A stretch of DNA of 64,000 bases from Bryobacteraceae bacterium (GTDB lineage: Bacteria; Acidobacteriota; Terriglobia; Bryobacterales; Bryobacteraceae). The notes under the pieces were generated by a model, which searched no databases, was not told the origin of the DNA, and saw only the letters and a list, made by a program, of their open reading frames with translations. A program made the translations under genes and the position numbers. Shown in pieces: positions 17,920 to 26,044 of the stretch. Where the stretch lies: assembly GCA_025928545.1 (NCBI GenBank), contig JAICJH010000014.1, forward strand, positions 1-64,000, given 5' to 3'. Numbering within the stretch: the first letter of the stretch is position 1; every line of letters starts with the position of its first letter.

Positions 17920-19698
17920 ATGACATATCCGACTTTTCGAAATCGCTACGCTGTCGCTATCTGGGTTTCCGCCGCACTGGCAGCCTCCACGGGGACCGCA
18001 GCCTCTGTTGACGATCCGGTCATTTATTCGGACAATCAAACCGCCGCGTCAACAATCCAGGATCGCGACCCCGGCTACAAACCGATGTACCTTGTCTACG
18101 CCGACACGCAACGCACGGCAGAGGAGGCGAAGAAGCTGGTCGACGATCTTGGGCTGACCAAACACATCCAGGATTACAAAACGCGGGTTTCAGTGGTTGG
18201 ACCAGTCAACGGAACCGCCTATGACGACACTGCCGACTTCACCGCTTACCAGAACTTCCTGAAATCGCACCGATCTTCCAACCTGAAGATCATCGCCGTG
18301 GGCGCCGGGGCGACCTTCGTGAACAATGTGATTGCGCCCCACGCCTATGGAGTGGCGGGCATCCTCACCTACGGCGGCACCGTCGCGGCTGGCGCGGCAT
18401 CCACCATGCCGGTCCCCGCCTATGTGCACGCGGCTAATCCGGCGGTGGCGAAGCTGTACGAGAAAGCGAACGGAGCTACGGCGAAAGTGGATGCGCGCGA
18501 CTCGACGACGTTCACGAATCCAGCAGCATATAAAGGACTCCAGCGGGTCGTGGTCAGCAAACTGAACGACTCGAAGGAAACCTTGCCACAGGCTTTCCAG
18601 AATGCCTGGAAAACGGTATTCAGCCACAATTATCGGCTCTACATGAGCCTGATCGAATCCTATAATCCGGCTTTCGATCCTCTGAAATATACGGAGCCCT
18701 GGGAACTCGAACCATATGTGATGTACGACGAACTGGGAATGAGCTACGAGGCTATCGCGCAGGACATGCCCGGCTTCGGTATGTCTCTCCGCTACGATTA
18801 TGTTCCGAAATCCGCGCTGGCATCGCCGCCGAAGTCAGTGCCCCTCGTGATCATGATGCACGGCAACGGCAACGACCCCCGCACTCAGGGCGAAAGCGCC
18901 GGATGGCCTGAAATAGCCGCAAAGAACAACATCATTCTGACTTCCATCGAATGGCAGGGCAGGCCAACGCCGGGACGAGGTCCGCAGGGCGCGTCCGGAC
19001 AAGGGCGTGGTCCGCAGGGTGGTCCGCCGCCACAAGGACGCGGCGCGGCGCAGGCTGAAGCGCCCCAGGGTCGTGGGCCACAGGGACCGGTCTTCGTCGC
19101 GCTCGGCGAAAAAGGGACGATGGCGGTCCTCGACCTGCTTCTGGCCAAATATCCCCAAATCGACCCCAGCCGCGTTTATTTCACCGGGCTTTCGGCCGGG
19201 GCCATGAACTCATTGAACTGGGGAGTCGACAATATCGCGCGTATCGCGGCTGTCGCGGCTTCTTCGGCCCCCTTCGGAACTACCGCGCTGATCGAAACCG
19301 CCGCGAAGGTCAAAGCCAACGGCAACTACCTGCCCATGTATTTTGTCGCGGGTAATCATGACCAATACAAGCCGCTTCCGGTGAACGATACCCCAAGAAG
19401 CGTCTACAACGCGATCCGCGCCTACGCGCTGCTCGACGACATAACGGTTCCCGACGGACCCGATATGAAGGTCAACGAGATGTTCGGCCTGAAGCTGGAT
19501 GGACCTGGCTGGGGAGAACTGGGCGGCACGCGTGCGATGATCGGGACACTTTCAAACCGCCAGGGTGTCATGATCAAGCTGGTCGGGCTGGACCCGTACG
19601 GCCACTGGAACTACAAGCCGGCGGCAATCGACATTTGGGCCTTCCTTTCCCACTACCGGCGTGATCTCGCGACAGGTAAGCTCGTGGTAACAAAGTAG
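17920..19698 (+). CDS. Secreted esterase/PHB-depolymerase-like alpha/beta hydrolase
   Basis: Encodes 592 residues. A signal peptide (RNRYAVAIWVSAALAASTGTAAS) is followed by an N-terminal domain of about 280 residues without a recognised family. From about residue 305 there is an LpqC/PHB-depolymerase-type hydrolase: VPLVIMMHGNGNDPRTQG, nucleophile motif GLSAG (Ser near 424), VAASSAPFG and a C-terminal histidine in DPYGHWNYKP. A low-complexity insert of Gly, Pro, Gln and Arg (repeated RGPQG) occupies about residues 350-388, just before the nucleophile region. Substrate is unknown. It is followed after 49 bases by a DoxX gene and lies between the two TGCCGTA elements. Confidence 0.8.
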   Translation: MTYPTFRNRYAVAIWVSAALAASTGTAASVDDPVIYSDNQTAASTIQDRDPGYKPMYLVYADTQRTAEEAKKLVDDLGLTKHIQDYKTRVSVVGPVNGTAYDDTADFTAYQNFLKSHRSSNLKIIAVGAGATFVNNVIAPHAYGVAGILTYGGTVAAGAASTMPVPAYVHAANPAVAKLYEKANGATAKVDARDSTTFTNPAAYKGLQRVVVSKLNDSKETLPQAFQNAWKTVFSHNYRLYMSLIESYNPAFDPLKYTEPWELEPYVMYDELGMSYEAIAQDMPGFGMSLRYDYVPKSALASPPKSVPLVIMMHGNGNDPRTQGESAGWPEIAAKNNIILTSIEWQGRPTPGRGPQGASGQGRGPQGGPPPQGRGAAQAEAPQGRGPQGPVFVALGEKGTMAVLDLLLAKYPQIDPSRVYFTGLSAGAMNSLNWGVDNIARIAAVAASSAPFGTTALIETAAKVKANGNYLPMYFVAGNHDQYKPLPVNDTPRSVYNAIRAYALLDDITVPDGPDMKVNEMFGLKLDGPGWGELGGTRAMIGTLSNRQGVMIKLVGLDPYGHWNYKPAAIDIWAFLSHYRRDLATGKLVVTK

Positions 19699-19747
19699 GT
19701 CCTGTTTCGTCACAGGGCACAGGGCGGCGGCGCGCAGGAATACGACT

Positions 19748-20188
19748 ATGCTGCAAAGGCTGTTCAGAACCGGCGATGACAAAGCGTTGGCGATCATCCG
19801 GATCACACTGGGCGCCGTGATGTTCGCACACGGAGCGCAAAAGGCATTTGGGTGGTTCGGCGGGTACGGTTTCGCCGCCACGATGCGCTTCTTTGAGCAG
19901 ATGCACATTCCGGCCCTGCTGGGGTTCCTCGCGATAGCAGCGGAGTTTTGCGGCGGACTCGGACTATTGCTCGGATTTCTCGGCCGGGTAGCCGCGTTCG
20001 GTATCGCCGTGAATATGCTCGTTGCGGTTCTTCAGGTCCATTGGGCGAATGGCTTTTTTATGAATTGGTCCGGCCAGCAGAAAGGCGAGGGCTTTGAATA
20101 CCATCTGCTGGTGTTGGCAATAACTGGGGCGATCATGATCAAAGGATCGGGTGCGTGGTCTGTCGATCGCGCTCTGACGCGTGAATAA
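19748..20188 (+). CDS. DoxX family membrane protein
   Basis: Encodes 146 residues with four predicted membrane helices. The family pattern is seen at the start (ALAIIRITLGAVMFAHGAQKAFGWFGGYG) and in FLAIAAEFCGGLGLLLGFLGR. DoxX-type proteins are small quinone- or thiol-linked membrane proteins of varied and mostly unproven function. It follows the esterase in the same direction and probably shares its transcript. It ends 20 bases before the second TGCCGTA element. Confidence 0.9.
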   Translation: MLQRLFRTGDDKALAIIRITLGAVMFAHGAQKAFGWFGGYGFAATMRFFEQMHIPALLGFLAIAAEFCGGLGLLLGFLGRVAAFGIAVNMLVAVLQVHWANGFFMNWSGQQKGEGFEYHLLVLAITGAIMIKGSGAWSVDRALTRE

Positions 20189-20208
20189 GGCACGAACGGC
20201 CTCTCTTG

Positions 20209-20287
20209 TGCCGTATCAACTGCCGTATTAAGCCGGATTTCGGCACGTTGGCCCGGAAATTCGTTGTACGCTTTATCAACGACGGCA
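20209..20287 (+). promoter_or_regulatory. Second TGCCGTA element, upstream of the GntR regulator
   Basis: TGCCGTA occurs at 20209 and 20221, and an inverted TGCCGT half lies at 20282-20287 within TATCAACGACGGCA. TTCGTTGTA is at 20260-20268. The element precedes the GntR/FCD gene by about 70-145 bases and matches the one at 17790-17850. Autoregulation by the GntR protein and co-regulation of the esterase-doxX pair is a natural but unproven reading. Confidence 0.5.
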
Positions 20288-20354
20288 GGGAGCGCGTAAT
20301 GAAGTTCAGGGTTACCCTGAGACCCGCTCAGTCCCCTACCTGCCGTCGGCCTCA

Positions 20355-21056
20355 ATGAAAAACAGCCATCTCACCAGTAAGCTGGTCGATAACGTCCGGC
20401 AGATGATTGCGGACGGGAATCTTCAACCCGGCGGCAGAATACCGGCCGAGAGGGATTTGGCCCGCCACCTCGGCGTCGACCGTTCCTCACTGCGGCAGGC
20501 GCTGAAAGCCCTCGCTGTGATGGGCGTCATTCACCAACAGGTTGGACTAGGTACGCATCTGACAAGGGATGCCTCAGCGCTGCTGAATGTGCCGCTCGAT
20601 TTCCTTTTGCTGGTCGATGGTATTACTTTCGCCGAACTGTTCGAAGCCCGGCGGATTTTCGAGCCGGAATTGGCGGCTCGTGCCGCTCGCCGCCACAATC
20701 CCCGCGAGCTTGTACAGATGGAAAACAGCCTGATTCAAATGAGGCAGCACGCGGAATCCGGCTCTCTTGCCAAGGTGGCGGCGTGCGATCGACGTTTTCA
20801 CCGCCTGACATGGAAAATGGCCGGGAATCGGATATGCCTGCGCATGCTGGAACCGCTGCATCGAATCATGACCAACAGCTTCGCCGTCACCTGGTCTGTC
20901 ACCGACTACACTCAGGCGATCGCATCACACGCCGGCATTCTCGATGCCATTCGCGCGGGAGATCCCGATGCGGCGCGTCTATCCATGAGCCAGCATCTGG
21001 ATCGCGCCGAATCGATTCTCGTGAGCGCCGGGAGTCGACTCCGAATCAGTAACTAG
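20355..21056 (+). CDS. GntR family transcriptional regulator with FCD domain
   Basis: Encodes 233 residues. The N-terminal winged helix (residues 1-70) reads KLVDNVRQMIADGNLQPGGRIPAERDLARHLGVDRSSLRQALKAL with the wing GLGTHLT. The C-terminal domain is a FadR-type FCD helical bundle (LFEARRIFEPELAARAARR, CDRRFHRLTWKMAGNRI, HAGILDAIRAGDPDAARLSMSQHLD), with the Asp and His positions that usually bind a metal and a carboxylate effector. It probably represses nearby genes until an acid ligand binds. It lies downstream of the esterase-doxX pair and behind a region of repeated TGCCGTA motifs. Confidence 0.92.
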   Translation: MKNSHLTSKLVDNVRQMIADGNLQPGGRIPAERDLARHLGVDRSSLRQALKALAVMGVIHQQVGLGTHLTRDASALLNVPLDFLLLVDGITFAELFEARRIFEPELAARAARRHNPRELVQMENSLIQMRQHAESGSLAKVAACDRRFHRLTWKMAGNRICLRMLEPLHRIMTNSFAVTWSVTDYTQAIASHAGILDAIRAGDPDAARLSMSQHLDRAESILVSAGSRLRISN

Positions 21057-21108
21057 AATGGCGCAGCCTGAAGGGTTCAGATGACCTCGGGCTTCCGCCA
21101 CACATCTG

Positions 21109-21663
21109 TCACGCATTCCACCGCAGAATCGCCCGCGACTCGTGCTCATATCCGAGCGTCGAAATACCGCCGGTCCCCAGCACGAACATTTTGCCGTCTT
21201 CCGGCGGCAGACCCAGCCAGCAGGTGGCAAGAATCCGCAGAATGTGCCCATGCGCAAACAGGGCTACGTCTCCTTCGATCTGCGCCACCCGATCGATCAC
21301 GTCGTGAGCCCGCGCGGCAACCTGTCCAATGGTTTCTCCGCCCGGCACACCGTCGCGAAAAATGAACCAGCCCGGGCGTTGCATCCGAATCTGTTCGCTG
21401 GTTCGTCCCTCATACTCGCCGTAGTCCCACTCGGCAAGATTTGGATCCACCTGCGCCTGCTCGCCGTAACCGGCCAGTTCACACGTGCGCGATGCGCGTT
21501 GCAGCGGGCTCGTAAGAACAAGCGAAAACTGATGTCCCGCGAGTTCTTTGCCAATGGCGCGGGCGCTCTCCTCACCGGCCGGTGTGAGCGGGATATTGGT
21601 GCGGCCCGTGTGCGCGCCCGAAAGGCTCCATTCCGTTTCGCCGTGCCGTATCAGCCAGAGCAT
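21109..21663 (-). CDS. Histidine phosphatase family protein
   Basis: Encodes 184 residues. The phosphohistidine motif LIRHGETEW is at residues 4-12. TSPLQRASRTCELAG, then LAEWDYGEYEGRTSEQI and the second catalytic histidine in ALFAHGHILRIL complete the phosphoglycerate-mutase-like fold. The closest functional guess is a broad phosphatase or an alpha-ribazole phosphatase (CobC-like), but no cobalamin gene is nearby. It is the last gene of the long minus-strand series, 15 bases after the DNA glycosylase gene, and converges with the GntR gene. Confidence 0.9.
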   Translation of the reverse strand: MLWLIRHGETEWSLSGAHTGRTNIPLTPAGEESARAIGKELAGHQFSLVLTSPLQRASRTCELAGYGEQAQVDPNLAEWDYGEYEGRTSEQIRMQRPGWFIFRDGVPGGETIGQVAARAHDVIDRVAQIEGDVALFAHGHILRILATCWLGLPPEDGKMFVLGTGGISTLGYEHESRAILRWNA

Positions 21664-21678
21664 TGCTTCTATATTCGC

Positions 21679-22251
21679 TCAACCGCTCACGAATTCGTTA
21701 CCCGCGATGATAAACCGCAGTGGGCTGTCTTCACATTTCCGGAGTCCGACACGCGGAGTGACCTCGATGGCGAAGTTCTGGTGATGGCGGGGCGAGCGCA
21801 CGGTCAATCCGCCGCGCGTGAGGTCCGCGCCGTAATCGTCCAGAACGATTCCCAGGGCCTGTGTGAGTTTGGCGGGGCCGGAAGTCAGTTCGCGATCCGT
21901 ACGGGCGCGCTGTCTGCGCCCGCGCATAACTTCCAGACCGCCCACTGGTTCCAGCGCGCGGATCAACACGCAGCCCGGCGAGCCTTCCTGATCCACCACA
22001 ATATTCATGCAAACGTGCATCCCGTAACACAGGTAAACATACGCATGCCCGGGTGGCCCGAAAATCACTTTCGTACGGCTCGTAATCCCTGCCGCGGAAT
22101 GTGAAGCCAGATCCTCCCCGCCGGGATAAGCCTCAGTCTCCACAATGACGCCGGCGGTCTCTCCCTTAACGAGCACCTTGCCCAGCAACTCGCGCGCAAG
22201 CGTGAGTGTATTGCGGCTGTAAAAATCGCGCGGCAGGATTTTGCCCGTCAT
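21679..22251 (-). CDS. DNA-3-methyladenine glycosylase, AAG/Mpg type
   Basis: Encodes 190 residues. The frame is open much further upstream, but the family begins at the ATG at 22251 (MTGKILPRDFYSRNTLTLARELLGKVLV), which overlaps the stop of the DUF3052 gene by 4 bases. The active-site block reads GVIVETEAYPGGEDLASH, followed by KVIFGPPGHAYVYLCYGMHVCMNIV and VLIRALEP. The second ETEAY glutamate is the general base that activates water to excise alkylated purines. Length and motif order match bacterial AAG proteins. Confidence 0.94.
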   Translation of the reverse strand: MTGKILPRDFYSRNTLTLARELLGKVLVKGETAGVIVETEAYPGGEDLASHSAAGITSRTKVIFGPPGHAYVYLCYGMHVCMNIVVDQEGSPGCVLIRALEPVGGLEVMRGRRQRARTDRELTSGPAKLTQALGIVLDDYGADLTRGGLTVRSPRHHQNFAIEVTPRVGLRKCEDSPLRFIIAGNEFVSG

Positions 22252-23030
22252 ACTTTCTTCCGTGCAAACAGCATTCCGCTCCAGCGTTCGTTCACCGAAC
22301 AGATCTTGTAATCGACAAGGCCCACCTCGCGTGCGGATTCGCGCAGCAGATTCTGCGTCAGCCCGTCGGCGGAGCCTCCCTTCGGCCAGACCAGCCACAG
22401 CTTCGTCTCGGACGCGGCGGTCCGCATATCGCGGAGCGACCCGAGCAATGCGTCCCGGCTGTGCACGAACCACAATGTAAGCGGTGCGTTGTCTTCTTCG
22501 AACTCCACCGATTCCGGCAGCGCGCCCAGCAACCCGGGAAAGTCGCGCGGCGGATCGATAACGGCAACTTTGGCTCCGTCCGCGATCCCCAGCTTTTGTG
22601 CGGCTGACCTTTCGCGGAAACGCTCCATCATCGTCGGCGGCACCACGGGACTGGCCTTCCCCGCGCGCTTCATCAACCGGGTAACCGCGCTCGCGACTTT
22701 GCCGTTCTCGCAGAACGTGGCATCGGGCAGCAGTTTGCGAATCGCCGCGACCTTCACCGGATCCCCGCCGGCGAAAACAAGTGGCACGCCCCTCGTCGAT
22801 TTCGTGTTACGCAGCCATACCGCGATCTCACGGCCATGGGCCGGAAGCCTCGATAGATCGATGACCACCACATCCGGCGGATTTATCCGGATCGCCCGGC
22901 AGATTGCGCCGCCATCGCCGTCCAGATACTCGACTTCAAGACCGGTTTTGCGGCACTCGTCGAGAAGCGTCGTCGCCTCACTCGCGCGCCAATGGATAAC
23001 CCGCACCCGCGCGGGACTGCCCCTTTTCAT
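22248..23030 (-). CDS. DUF3052-type protein with receiver-like N-terminal domain
   Basis: Encodes 260 residues. The first 120 residues resemble a response-regulator receiver fold (VRVIHWRASEATTLLDECR, PPDVVVIDLSRLPAHGREIAVWLR, GVPLVFAGGDPVKVAAIRKLLPDA), with the Asp in VVVIDLS at the phosphoacceptor strand. The rest matches the DUF3052 pattern (KLGIADGAKVAVIDPPRDF, TLWFVHSRDALLGSL, KLWLVWPKGGSADGLTQ, GLVDYKICSVNERWSGMLF). Function is unknown. It overlaps the DNA glycosylase gene by 4 bases, so the two are translationally coupled. Confidence 0.82.
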   Translation of the reverse strand: MKRGSPARVRVIHWRASEATTLLDECRKTGLEVEYLDGDGGAICRAIRINPPDVVVIDLSRLPAHGREIAVWLRNTKSTRGVPLVFAGGDPVKVAAIRKLLPDATFCENGKVASAVTRLMKRAGKASPVVPPTMMERFRERSAAQKLGIADGAKVAVIDPPRDFPGLLGALPESVEFEEDNAPLTLWFVHSRDALLGSLRDMRTAASETKLWLVWPKGGSADGLTQNLLRESAREVGLVDYKICSVNERWSGMLFARKKV

Positions 23031-23050
23031 CCACCACCTTCAACTCCGTG

Positions 23051-23953
23051 CTACGGTTCCCGCACCGGGCGGAAGCCAATCATCCGATGACTCTGTAGCG
23101 AAGGCCACGCAGCCGATCTGGCATAGGAACGCAGATCGAACGGTTCCATGAAAAATGTGCCGCCGCGCAGGACCCTGTAAGCACCCGTCGCAGGACCCTT
23201 GGGATTCTTCACGGGCGAAACGGAATAATAATTCTGGCTGTACCAGTCCGAACACCACTCCATCACATTCCCCGCCATATCGGCCGCGCCATACGGGGAC
23301 GCGCCGTTATGCGTCTGAAGTGTGCCGTGCAGTGTCCCGTCGTACATCCCCACAATCGAACCCGTATCGAATGCCTGCGCTCCCACGTAATTCGCGTACG
23401 AATGATCGATCGCATTGCCCCATGGATAGCGCCTCTGATCGGTGCCGCGCGCAGCCTTCTCCCATTCCGCCTCGGTAGGCAGGCGGTACTTCTTGCCAGT
23501 CGTTTTGCTGATCCAGTTGCAGTAGGCCACGGCGCCATCCCAGTTCACGCCCAACACCGGATAATTCTCCGTCCCCGGCGTGCCGCCGCCATGATTATTG
23601 GCCTGTGTCCAGTACGGAATCTGCGTCTTCGGCATCACCCGATTCCCCGGCCATAATGACGCATCGTCATAATCCGGACTATCGCGAAATGCCTTCCACT
23701 CCGCATTCGTCACTTCAAACTTGCCGATATAAAATGCATCGATATCGACGCTGTGGACGGGCCGTTCCCGCGGCATCCCGTCGCCGAAGTTGTCGCCCAT
23801 TTTGAACGCGCCCGCCGGGACATACAGATAATCGCCATGTCCGTCGTTTACAACCTTGGGAACTGAGCTTCCCGTGGATGCCGATTCCGATCGGCCTGCC
23901 AGCAACAACAGACTTAAAACTCCCGCAGCAAGCAGGAAACCCGGCCTTCTCAT
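23051..23953 (-). CDS. Secreted SUMF1/FGE-like protein
   Basis: Encodes 300 residues with a signal peptide (FLLAAGVLSLLLLAG). The formylglycine-generating-enzyme fold is clear: VPAGAFKMGDNFGDGMPRE, IGKFEVTNAEWKAF, PVLGVNWDGAVAYCNWIS, RLPTEAEWEKAARG, MAGNVMEWCSDWY, RVLRGGTFF and the end HRMIGFRPVRE. The redox cysteine pair of true sulfatase-activating enzymes is not seen in the RGGTFF region, and no sulfatase is near, so its activity is unknown. It starts directly after the stop of the preceding esterase gene. Confidence 0.88.
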   Translation of the reverse strand: MRRPGFLLAAGVLSLLLLAGRSESASTGSSVPKVVNDGHGDYLYVPAGAFKMGDNFGDGMPRERPVHSVDIDAFYIGKFEVTNAEWKAFRDSPDYDDASLWPGNRVMPKTQIPYWTQANNHGGGTPGTENYPVLGVNWDGAVAYCNWISKTTGKKYRLPTEAEWEKAARGTDQRRYPWGNAIDHSYANYVGAQAFDTGSIVGMYDGTLHGTLQTHNGASPYGAADMAGNVMEWCSDWYSQNYYSVSPVKNPKGPATGAYRVLRGGTFFMEPFDLRSYARSAAWPSLQSHRMIGFRPVREP

Positions 23954-24856
23954 TTATCGCTTTGCCTCCGCGGCTTTGTCTGTGGGCAGATAGCCGGTCA
24001 TCTTCAGAAAATGTTCCAGACGCGGCATCCAGTCCTCGAACTCCGGAGCCCCAAAGCCGCTGCCGAAACCGTGATGACCTTTTTCATAAAGGTGCAGTTC
24101 AGCCACTGCACCAGCCTTCGTGAGATCCATAAAGAACTGCGCCGCCGGTAACGACTGCGCGGTGTCAGCCTGCGACGCGACCATAAACGTTGGCGGATAA
24201 TCCTTCAGCGACTCGCCGGGCGCCGGGCGTCCGGCGGCGCCATACACAAACGCAAGATAATTTGGCTTCGAATTCAGCCTTGAGACGGCGTCCGTAGCGC
24301 CCGCTTCTCCCGGCCCGGCCGTAGCCATGAATGGCCGCATCAACCCGCCGCCCGCGGAAAAACCGATGAAGCCAACCTTTTCGGGATCGAGCTTCATTTC
24401 GGCCGCATGCGCGCGTACCACCTGCACAGCCCGCTTGCCATCGGCGCTTCGCGCGTCCGTGTTGTATATCGGCGACATGCGGTACGTGAGGACAAACGCC
24501 GTTACTCCCCACTCGTTGTATTGCTCGGCGATATCCATGCCCTCCGCACCATACATCAGCATAATGTTGGATCCTCCGGGAGCAACGATCACCGATGTGC
24601 CGTTCTTCTTATTGGCGGGTGGCTCGAACACAGTCAGAAATGGATTATCCAGCGGACCGTTGCCTTTTGCCAGCGGCACCGTGCCTTCCGTCCAAAGCGG
24701 AATGTTGTAGTTGACGTTCGGCTTCACCGCCGGGGCTGTTTTCTTCGCTGGGGAAGGCGCAGCCTTGACCGGCGCGGGCGTGCCTTCAGCGGCAACAACG
24801 GAACCGCACAACGAGAGTGCAGCCAGAACGGGCAAATAAAAGTTGGCCATGCGCAA
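23954..24856 (-). CDS. Secreted alpha/beta hydrolase, acetyl-esterase-like
   Basis: Encodes 300 residues. A signal peptide (FYLPVLAALSLCGSVVAAE) and a Lys/Pro/Ala-rich linker precede an esterase domain. This has the oxyanion strand VIVAPGGSNIMLMYG, nucleophile motif GFSAGG, a PPTFMVASQADTAQS acid region, and the histidine in LYEKGHHGFGSG. The pattern fits acyl-sugar or dienelactone-type esterases that act outside the cytoplasm. It abuts the SUMF1-like gene without a gap, which implies one transcript. Confidence 0.87.
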   Translation of the reverse strand: MRMANFYLPVLAALSLCGSVVAAEGTPAPVKAAPSPAKKTAPAVKPNVNYNIPLWTEGTVPLAKGNGPLDNPFLTVFEPPANKKNGTSVIVAPGGSNIMLMYGAEGMDIAEQYNEWGVTAFVLTYRMSPIYNTDARSADGKRAVQVVRAHAAEMKLDPEKVGFIGFSAGGGLMRPFMATAGPGEAGATDAVSRLNSKPNYLAFVYGAAGRPAPGESLKDYPPTFMVASQADTAQSLPAAQFFMDLTKAGAVAELHLYEKGHHGFGSGFGAPEFEDWMPRLEHFLKMTGYLPTDKAAEAKR

Positions 24857-24893
24857 AATTATGACATGTCACGAACGCTGGCGGAACGGCCCT

Positions 24894-26039
24894 TCATTCA
24901 ATCGCCGCAACGAGTCTCGCGAGCAGCGCCACACGATCCGCCAGACGGTCGACCAGCACACTTTCATGCGCCGCGTGCGCGCCTTCTCCCACTGCGCCGA
25001 TTCCATCCAGCGTCGGCACTCCCAGCGCGGCGGTAAAGTTACCGTCCGATCCCCCGCCCGTCGACGACTCTTCCAGCACGATGCCCAAATCTCCCGCCAG
25101 ACTCCGGGCCAATCCGAACAGTTGGGCGACGCTTTTGCTCCGTTCCATCGGCGGACGATTCATGCCTCCCGATATTTCGAGCGAACACCGCTTATCGAAC
25201 GGCCGCAGCGACCGAAACTTCGTGTCCAACCACGCGGCGTCCCGGGCTCGCGGAACGCGAATATCGACATGAGTCTCCGCGAAAGCCGCCGTCACATTCG
25301 ATCGCGTGCCACCGGAGATCACCCCCGGATTCACCGTGACGCCACGCTTCAGATCCGTGAACCCGACGATTCGCTCCGAAATCTGCCGTGACAGTTCCAC
25401 AATCGCGCTGGCGCCCTTTTCGAAATCGACGCCCGAATGTGCCGCCACACCCCGCACCACCACGTGGTAATCGCCGATTCCCTTCCGCGCGGTTTTGGGT
25501 TTCCCTTCGAGCCCCGTCCCGGGTTCCAGCACCAGCACCGCCCGGCATCCCTTCGCCATCCGCTCCGTCATCGCGCGCGAAGCCGCACTTCCCGTCTCTT
25601 CATCCGGATTCACCAAGAGGCGAACCTCGTGGGCAACTGGAATCTGCAATTCCCGCAATGCCCGCATGGCGAAAGCGAATATTGCCAGCCCCGCTTTCAT
25701 ATCCAGAACGCCCGGCCCCCACAAGCGGCCGTCCCGCTGCCGGAACTTCATCGTGCGCAGCGTGCCAAGCGGCCACACCGTATCCGCATGTCCCAGGGCC
25801 AGAATCCGCCCGTGCTTTGCACGCCCCGGCAAACGGAATTCGCCGACGAAAGTCCGCCCCGCGCCAGCGTTGGCCACAGTCCGGCTCTCTGCGATGTCGG
25901 CCATGGAATCTGCCAGCAGTTCAGCGCAACGGCTGACTGCCTCGGGAGAATCCGTCGGCGACTCGCACTCCACCAAAGTACGTATGAAACTAATCAGCGC
26001 CGGCTGATTCCTGCGCGCCCAACTCAGTAAGGGATCCAT
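24894..26039 (-). CDS. M20 family metallopeptidase, carboxypeptidase G2-like
   Basis: Encodes 381 residues. The di-zinc motifs are GHADTVWPLGTL (His84, Asp86), WGPGVLDMKAGL (Asp113), VNPDEETGS with the catalytic and metal glutamates near 149-150, and a C-terminal TGGGSDGNF and GAVGEGAHAAHE. The HADTVWP wording is characteristic of the glutamate carboxypeptidase (CPG2) subgroup, which removes C-terminal glutamate-type residues. No signal peptide is evident. It lies 5 bases after the S9 peptidase gene, suggesting a joint role in peptide use. Confidence 0.92.
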   Translation of the reverse strand: MDPLLSWARRNQPALISFIRTLVECESPTDSPEAVSRCAELLADSMADIAESRTVANAGAGRTFVGEFRLPGRAKHGRILALGHADTVWPLGTLRTMKFRQRDGRLWGPGVLDMKAGLAIFAFAMRALRELQIPVAHEVRLLVNPDEETGSAASRAMTERMAKGCRAVLVLEPGTGLEGKPKTARKGIGDYHVVVRGVAAHSGVDFEKGASAIVELSRQISERIVGFTDLKRGVTVNPGVISGGTRSNVTAAFAETHVDIRVPRARDAAWLDTKFRSLRPFDKRCSLEISGGMNRPPMERSKSVAQLFGLARSLAGDLGIVLEESSTGGGSDGNFTAALGVPTLDGIGAVGEGAHAAHESVLVDRLADRVALLARLVAAIE

Positions 26040-26044
26040 GCGGG

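Noticed and set aside
23051..23953. True formylglycine-generating enzyme
   Set aside because: The redox cysteine region is not seen and there is no sulfatase in the neighbourhood.
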